DNA from: Candidatus Thiocaldithrix dubininis
Lineage (GTDB): Bacteria > Pseudomonadota > Gammaproteobacteria > Thiotrichales > Thiotrichaceae
Direction: 5' to 3'
Assembly: GCA_029972135.1 (NCBI GenBank)
Contig: CP124755.1
Coordinates: forward strand, 1,984,001-2,048,000
Length of the DNA: 64,000 bases
Shown: one piece after another, positions 56,168-64,000 of the stretch
Position numbering within the stretch: the stretch's first letter is position 1
Layout of the letters: each line of letters starts with the position of its first letter
Notes under the pieces: generated by a model
What the model saw: the letters and a program-made list of their open reading frames with translations, nothing else
Databases searched by the model: none
Told to the model about the DNA's origin: nothing
Position numbers and translations under genes: made by a program

Positions 56168-59100
56168 TTAACCCACCCATACCCGTGCATTGCGGAACAT
56201 ACGCAACCACGCGCCGTCGTCGCCCCAGCCTTCGGGTAGCCATGAGTGTTGTACTGCCCGGAATAAGCGTTCAGGGTGCGGCATCATAATGGTGAAGCGC
56301 CCGTCTTGCGTGCTTAAGCCGGTAATACCTAAGGGTGAGCCATTCGGATTTTCGGGATAATGTTCCGTTGCCGAACCGTAGTTGTCGACGTAACGTAAAC
56401 CGACTAAGCCTTCTGCCATGACATCCGCAGGGTTTATACCCTGATCGAATACCGCGCGACCTTCGCCGTGGGCAATCGCAATCGGCAGCACTGAACCTTC
56501 CATGCCTTGTAAGAATAAGGACGGCGATTTCAACACTTCGACCGTGGCATAACGCGCTTCAAATTGTTCAGAGCGATTACGATAAAAACGTGGCCAATGC
56601 GCCGCCCCCGGTATCATATCGCGCAATTGCGCATACATTTGGCAGCCGTTGCACACGCCTAAACCAAACGAATCCTGACGTGCAAAGAAGGCAGCAAATT
56701 CATCGCTGGCTTGCGGATTCATTAAAATGGTTTTTGCCCAGCCGCCGCCTGCACCGAGTACGTCGCCGTAAGAGAAGCCACCACAAGCCACCATGCCTTT
56801 GAAATCTTTGAGACTGACCCGGCCGCTAATAATATCGGTCATGTGTACGTCAACCGCTTTAAAGCCCGCACGGTCAAACGCCGCCGCCATTTCCACCTGA
56901 CCGTTTACGCCTTGTTCGCGCAAAATCGCCACAGCGGGGCGCACACCCGTTTTAATATACGGTGCAGCAATGTCGTCATCTGGGTTAAAGCTCGCTTTAA
57001 CACTTAAGCCGGGGTCTTTGGCATCGCTTAAACGCTCAAATTCTTGGGCAGCGCAATCGGCATTATCGCGTAGGGCTTGCAGACGATAGCTGGTTTCAGA
57101 CCAGAGCTGTTGCAGCTTGGCACGCGGCGCGCGATAAACCTCTTGATGCGCAAAGGTGATGACCAGCTCGTCGCTATCGTTTAACTCGCCCATTACATGC
57201 GTGCAATGGCTTAAACCCGCTTCACGGAACACTTCTAATACGGTATCAGTATCGCAATGTTTGACTTGTAACACCGCACCCAATTCTTCATTGAATAAAG
57301 CCGGTAACAATTGCTCGCTGAATTGTCCAACACACACGGTTAAGCCGGTATGTCCGGCAAAGCTCATTTCGGCTAACGTGGCTAACAAGCCGCCATCGGC
57401 ACGGTCGTGATACGCTAAAATTAAGCCTTCGGCGCGTAGGTCTTGAATGGCATTAAAGAAGGCTTTTAAGGCATTAGGGTTTTCTAAATCTGGTGCTTGA
57501 TGTCCGACTTGACCGTAGACTTGTGCTAAGGCGGACGCTGCTAAACGATTACGTCCTTTACCTAAATCCACTAAAATTAAATCGGTATCGCCTTTATCCG
57601 TGCGTAATTGTGGGGTTAGGGTTTTACGAATATCGGTTACGGGAGAGAATGCGGAAATAATCAGCGATAACGGCGCAGTCATTTCACGCGCTTCATCGCC
57701 TTGCTGCCACACAGTTTTCATTGACAGCGAATCTTTACCAACCGGAATGGCTAACCCTAAACGCGGGCAAAGTTCTTCACCCACCGCTTTAACTGTATCG
57801 AATAACGCCGCATCTTCACCCGGATAACCCGCCGCTGCCATCCAGTTAGCGGATAAGCGAATATTGCGCAAATTATCAATACTGGCGGCGGCAATATTGG
57901 TAATAGCTTCACCAATCGCCATGCGTCCAGATGCAGCCGGATTCACCAAGGCAATCGGAGTACGTTCGCCCATTGCCATCGCTTCGCCAAAATAGGTATG
58001 GTAATCGGTACTGGTCACCGCCACGTCGGCGACGGGCACTTGCCAAGGGCCTACCATTTGATCACGCGCCACCATGCCAGTAACGGTACGGTCGCCGATG
58101 GTAATCAAAAAGGATTTGGAAGCCACCGTAGGTAATTGCAAAACCCGTTCAACCGCGTCCGCTAAGTTGATATGACTTAAATCCACTTCCGGTTTATGGA
58201 AGGTTAAGTGATTGACATTACGCAGCATTTTCGGCGGCTTACCCAATAATACATTCATGGGTAAATTCACCGGATTATTGTCAAATAAGGAATCACCGAC
58301 CAATAACTGCTGTTCTACCGTGGCTGTCCCCACCACCGCATAGACCGCACGCTCGCGTTCACATAACGCACGGAAGGTATCCAGCTTATCTTCCGCAATG
58401 GCTAAGACATAACGCTCTTGCGCTTCATTACACCAAATTTCCATTGGCGACATACCGGGTTCATCATTCGGTACAGTACGCAATTCAAAGCGACCTCCAC
58501 GCCCCGCATCATTAATAATTTCAGGAATCGCGTTAGAAATACCGCCCGCGCCCACATCGTGAATCGACAGAATCGGATTGTCTTTGCCTAAGGCAACGCA
58601 ACGGTCGATCACTTCTTGGCAACGGCGTTCCATTTCGGGATTGCCACGTTGTACTGAAGCAAAATCTAAATTTTCGGCACTCGTACCACTTGCCATCGAA
58701 GATGCCGCACCGCCACCCAAACCGATTAACATGGCAGGACCACCTAAAACGACAATCGGCGTGCCTTCAGGCAAGGATTTTTTCTCAATATTGCCATCGC
58801 GAATATTACCCATCCCCCCGGCAATCATAATCGGCTTGTGGTAGCCGCGTAATTCTGTGCCTTTTGCACCCGGTACGAGCATTTCAAATGTGCGGAAATA
58901 ACCGGCAATATTTGGGCGACCAAATTCATTATTAAACGCCGCCGCGCCAATTGGCCCTTCGAGCATAATGTCTAGTGCGGACACAATGCGCCCCGGCTTA
59001 CCGAAATCTTGTTCCCATGGCTGTTCATAGCCCGGAATACGTAAGTTAGACACGGAAAAACCACATAAACCCGCTTTTGGTTTAGAGCCAATTCCCGTTG

Positions 59101-60061
59101 CACCCTCATCACGAATCTCACCGCCTGAGCCGGTCGCTGCCCCCGGAAAAGGCGAAATCGCGGTCGGATGGTTATGCGTTTCCACCTTCATTAATAAGTG
59201 TACCGGCTCATTGGTGTAGTGGTATTCGCCGGTTTTCGTATCAGGGAAAAAGCGCGTAGCTAGTGGACCTTCAACCACCGACGCATTGTCTTTATAGGCG
59301 GACAAAATTCCATCGGGTGCGTGTTGATAGGTATTGCGAATCATGCCAAATAAGGATTTAGGCTGCGCTTTACCATCAATTACCCAATCGGCATTAAAAA
59401 TTTTGTGGCGGCAATGTTCTGAGTTGGCTTGCGCAAACATCATTAATTCCACATCGGTGGGATTGCGCCCTAACTCTGCATAATTTTCGGCTAAATAATC
59501 AATTTCATCGGCTGATAAAGCTAAACCCCAATCTTTATTGGCTTGTGCCAGTGCGGTTTTCGCATCGCCCGTAATATCCACATAACGTAAGGGCGCGGGT
59601 TCAGCTTCTGAAAATAACACCACTGCATCTTGCAAATCGTTTAACACCATTTCGGTCATACGATCATGCAATAAAGCGGCTAATGTATCGCGCTCAGCAT
59701 CACTTAAGGCTTGGCTTGTTTGTACATCGTAAGCAATACCACGTTCAACGCGCTCAACCATGCTTAAGCCGCAATTATGCGCAATGTCAGTCGCTTTACT
59801 CGACCACGGCGAAATCGTGCCCGCACGCGGGGTTACGACAAATAACGTACCACTAAATTGATGGTCGCCTTGTACTTCTTCATAAGTCAGCAATGTTGTT
59901 AAACGCGCTTGCTCATTCGCGCTTAAATCGCGATTGGCTCTCACAAAATGGGTATATTCAGCTTTGATCGCAGTCACGCTTGGCACAGCGGCTTGTAGCG
60001 TATTCAGTAACTTGGTACGGCGGAATTCAGACAACGCAACACTACCAGCAAGAATCAGCAT
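56168..60061 (-). CDS. purL: phosphoribosylformylglycinamidine synthase
   Basis: It makes FGAM from FGAR, glutamine and ATP in purine synthesis. It is the large single-chain form (1297 aa): an N-terminal PurS-like domain, two ATP-binding halves ([33 protein letters not shown]) and a C-terminal glutaminase with the catalytic cysteine in GVCNGCQM. The frame is open to a TTG at 60115, but the ATG at 60061 matches the family start ([12 protein letters not shown]). Its ribosome binding site is weak. Confidence 0.97.
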   Translation of the reverse strand: MLILAGSVALSEFRRTKLLNTLQAAVPSVTAIKAEYTHFVRANRDLSANEQARLTTLLTYEEVQGDHQFSGTLFVVTPRAGTISPWSSKATDIAHNCGLSMVERVERGIAYDVQTSQALSDAERDTLAALLHDRMTEMVLNDLQDAVVLFSEAEPAPLRYVDITGDAKTALAQANKDWGLALSADEIDYLAENYAELGRNPTDVELMMFAQANSEHCRHKIFNADWVIDGKAQPKSLFGMIRNTYQHAPDGILSAYKDNASVVEGPLATRFFPDTKTGEYHYTNEPVHLLMKVETHNHPTAISPFPGAATGSGGEIRDEGATGIGSKPKAGLCGFSVSNLRIPGYEQPWEQDFGKPGRIVSALDIMLEGPIGAAAFNNEFGRPNIAGYFRTFEMLVPGAKGTELRGYHKPIMIAGGMGNIRDGNIEKKSLPEGTPIVVLGGPAMLIGLGGGAASSMASGTSAENLDFASVQRGNPEMERRCQEVIDRCVALGKDNPILSIHDVGAGGISNAIPEIINDAGRGGRFELRTVPNDEPGMSPMEIWCNEAQERYVLAIAEDKLDTFRALCERERAVYAVVGTATVEQQLLVGDSLFDNNPVNLPMNVLLGKPPKMLRNVNHLTFHKPEVDLSHINLADAVERVLQLPTVASKSFLITIGDRTVTGMVARDQMVGPWQVPVADVAVTSTDYHTYFGEAMAMGERTPIALVNPAASGRMAIGEAITNIAAASIDNLRNIRLSANWMAAAGYPGEDAALFDTVKAVGEELCPRLGLAIPVGKDSLSMKTVWQQGDEAREMTAPLSLIISAFSPVTDIRKTLTPQLRTDKGDTDLILVDLGKGRNRLAASALAQVYGQVGHQAPDLENPNALKAFFNAIQDLRAEGLILAYHDRADGGLLATLAEMSFAGHTGLTVCVGQFSEQLLPALFNEELGAVLQVKHCDTDTVLEVFREAGLSHCTHVMGELNDSDELVITFAHQEVYRAPRAKLQQLWSETSYRLQALRDNADCAAQEFERLSDAKDPGLSVKASFNPDDDIAAPYIKTGVRPAVAILREQGVNGQVEMAAAFDRAGFKAVDVHMTDIISGRVSLKDFKGMVACGGFSYGDVLGAGGGWAKTILMNPQASDEFAAFFARQDSFGLGVCNGCQMYAQLRDMIPGAAHWPRFYRNRSEQFEARYATVEVLKSPSLFLQGMEGSVLPIAIAHGEGRAVFDQGINPADVMAEGLVGLRYVDNYGSATEHYPENPNGSPLGITGLSTQDGRFTIMMPHPERLFRAVQHSWLPEGWGDDGAWLRMFRNARVWVG

Positions 60062-60182
60062 AGGGGTCAACCAACGGGGCAGTTCAACAAGACGGGTATG
60101 ATAGCGGAAACTCAAGGGTGGGAGTAGCTATAAGCCAAGCTTGCCAACAACTCGCTTAGTTTTTTCTAGGTAACAACGCTTA

Positions 60183-60770
60183 TCAACGACGTTTTGACAA
60201 GCACTGATTTCTAACTTGTGTGCGATAATGCACCACTCGGTTCTGAATATAGCGGGTCAACATAGGCGGATAATCCGCTTGTTGAATACAAGTATAAATA
60301 TAACCTTGCAGGCGTTGCCAATCCTCAGCATCGCCACAATCGGCTTGCTGCAAAGTAGCGCTTAAATCGGTGTAAATATGATACTGCGCCATATCACGTT
60401 GACATAACCAATCCCGCAGTGGGTTAAAAATCGAACGCTGTTGGCATTGTTGCACAATCTGCGGCCAACGTTGCGTTTGTCGCGTGTAAGCTTGAATAAA
60501 TGCTTGCAGGACTTGATCCAACCACAAGGGCTGCTTAAACGCTTGGCGATTTTGACAAGCTAATTCCGCAATACAATATTGATTACGCCAAAACCCCGCC
60601 ATTGGCTGTAATGGCGCAACTTTAACCGCCTGCATAGCGGCTAATTGGGTTTGGCAAATAGGTGCATAAGCGACAATAGGTTTTAATTCCGGTGGCTTTG
60701 TCATTGAACAGGCTGATAAGCTTAAACTGAACATAAACAAGCGAAACTTAGGTATTAGCATTGTTATCAT
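60183..60770 (-). CDS. unknown lipoprotein
   Basis: I do not recognise this 195-residue protein. A signal peptide with lipobox LSAC (Cys21) makes it a lipoprotein, probably in the outer membrane. The mature part is helical, rich in Gln, Trp and Tyr, with eight or so cysteines (for example QCQQRSIF, ADCGDAEDW) that could pair. A second ATG at codon 4 is possible. It lies 120 bp upstream of purL on the same strand, but a functional link is unlikely. Confidence 0.6.
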   Translation of the reverse strand: MITMLIPKFRLFMFSLSLSACSMTKPPELKPIVAYAPICQTQLAAMQAVKVAPLQPMAGFWRNQYCIAELACQNRQAFKQPLWLDQVLQAFIQAYTRQTQRWPQIVQQCQQRSIFNPLRDWLCQRDMAQYHIYTDLSATLQQADCGDAEDWQRLQGYIYTCIQQADYPPMLTRYIQNRVVHYRTQVRNQCLSKRR

Positions 60771-60833
60771 TCTAAATCGCGGTTTAGTAAGGCTTAGCCT
60801 ATCATATTTGTTTTGTTATTAAGCTAACTGGTT

Positions 60834-61253
60834 ATGCAAATTCAACAACACAGCCTCACTATTCAAACTCAAACATGTGGTACATATCTTATTACCCCGC
60901 AAGTAGAACAGTTGATTCGACAAAGCGGCATTCAAACAGGTTTATGTCATGTGTTTATTCATCATACCAGCGCGTCATTGATTATTACTGAAAATGCTGA
61001 TCCTGATGTAAGACGTGATTTAGAAACAATCTTAAAACGCTTAGCTCCGGACGCTGATCCTGAGTATCGACACCAAGACGAAGGGGCGGATGATATGAGT
61101 GCGCATGCACGTTGTATGCTGACCCAGACCGAATTGACAATACCGATTACACGGGGACGCAGTGGCTTGGGTACGTGGCAGGGTTTATATGTGTATGAAC
61201 ATCGCACAGGGCGTTTTCAACGACAACTGACCGTCACGGTGTACGGTCAGTAA
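60834..61253 (+). CDS. yjbQ: YjbQ-family protein (UPF0047)
   Basis: This is a compact 139-residue beta-rich protein. HVFIHHTSASLIITENADPDVRRDLE and the GADDMSAHARCML segment are the family's conserved blocks. Some members show weak thiamine-phosphate synthase activity in vitro, but the cellular role is unsettled. It is convergent with lptE, 7 bp apart. Confidence 0.93.
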   Translation: MQIQQHSLTIQTQTCGTYLITPQVEQLIRQSGIQTGLCHVFIHHTSASLIITENADPDVRRDLETILKRLAPDADPEYRHQDEGADDMSAHARCMLTQTELTIPITRGRSGLGTWQGLYVYEHRTGRFQRQLTVTVYGQ

Positions 61254-61260
61254 TCTAGAC

Positions 61261-64000
<2,740 letters not shown>

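Noticed and set aside
60062..60115. N-terminal extension of PurL from a TTG
   Set aside because: No ribosome binding site, and family members start at the position of 60061.

Overview
The window is ordinary chromosome from a gammaproteobacterium. Gene density is high, intergenic gaps are short, and composition is slightly AT-rich. Housekeeping proteins (CysS, Era, RNase III, LepA, ParC, MetG, GuaAB, SecDF, PurL, LeuS) all look like gammaproteobacterial orthologues. A secreted Gly/Asn/Tyr-rich protein of the sulfur-globule type, a sulfide:quinone-reductase-like flavoprotein and several Sel1/TPR proteins point to a sulfur oxidiser, probably of the Thiotrichales (Thiothrix-like). That placement is inference. 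I see no rRNA, tRNA, CRISPR array, phage or insertion sequence.

Layout. 1-3.6 kb: an MFS exporter coupled to a double-CDGSH iron-sulfur protein, convergent with the SQR-like flavoprotein. 3.7-11.3 kb, minus strand: cysS, era, rnc, DUF4845, lepB, lepA, a glutaredoxin-like protein, a small membrane-anchored protein and a MoeB/ThiF E1-like enzyme. 11.4-17.5 kb: a Sel1-repeat protein, an NhaR-like LysR regulator divergent from a cysteine-free Rrf2 regulator, then a TPR membrane protein, a ketohexokinase-like sugar kinase and a small helical protein. 17.5-22.2 kb, minus strand: a di-haem cytochrome c peroxidase behind an FNR-type box, then nagZ-hpt-mtnP-ygfX-GDT1, which pairs methylthioinosine breakdown with hypoxanthine salvage. 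22.4-23.1 kb: the sulfur-globule-type protein. 23.1-31.4 kb: pyrD, htpX and parC on the minus strand, argB-pepA-holC-small protein on the plus strand. 30.8-39.2 kb, minus strand: metG-DUF349-rluA and guaB-guaA.

39.5-46.1 kb: a DUF2189 membrane protein and a CaCA exchanger (plus), convergent with yajC-secD-secF and efp-epmA (minus). 46.3-53.5 kb: a cysteine-rich Sel1 protein and a compact minus-strand operon mrcB (PBP1b), a TPR lipoprotein (LpoP candidate), a YoaA/DinG helicase, tsaB and ychJ. 53.9-56.1 kb: a secreted protein ending in a 12-copy 18-bp repeat and a lone MoxR-type ATPase. 56.2-64 kb: purL, an unknown lipoprotein, yjbQ, lptE and leuS, which runs off the right edge.

Most of the window is core machinery. 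The points that most deserve follow-up are the ketohexokinase-like gene and its TPR neighbours, the sulfur-globule-type protein, the PBP1b/LpoP-type pairing, the cysteine-free Rrf2 regulator, the FNR-type control of the peroxidase, and a serine at a quinolone-resistance position of ParC. Several starts were moved inward on ribosome-binding-site or family evidence, and this is noted per gene. All identifications come from reading motifs and from memory of the families; no database search was run.
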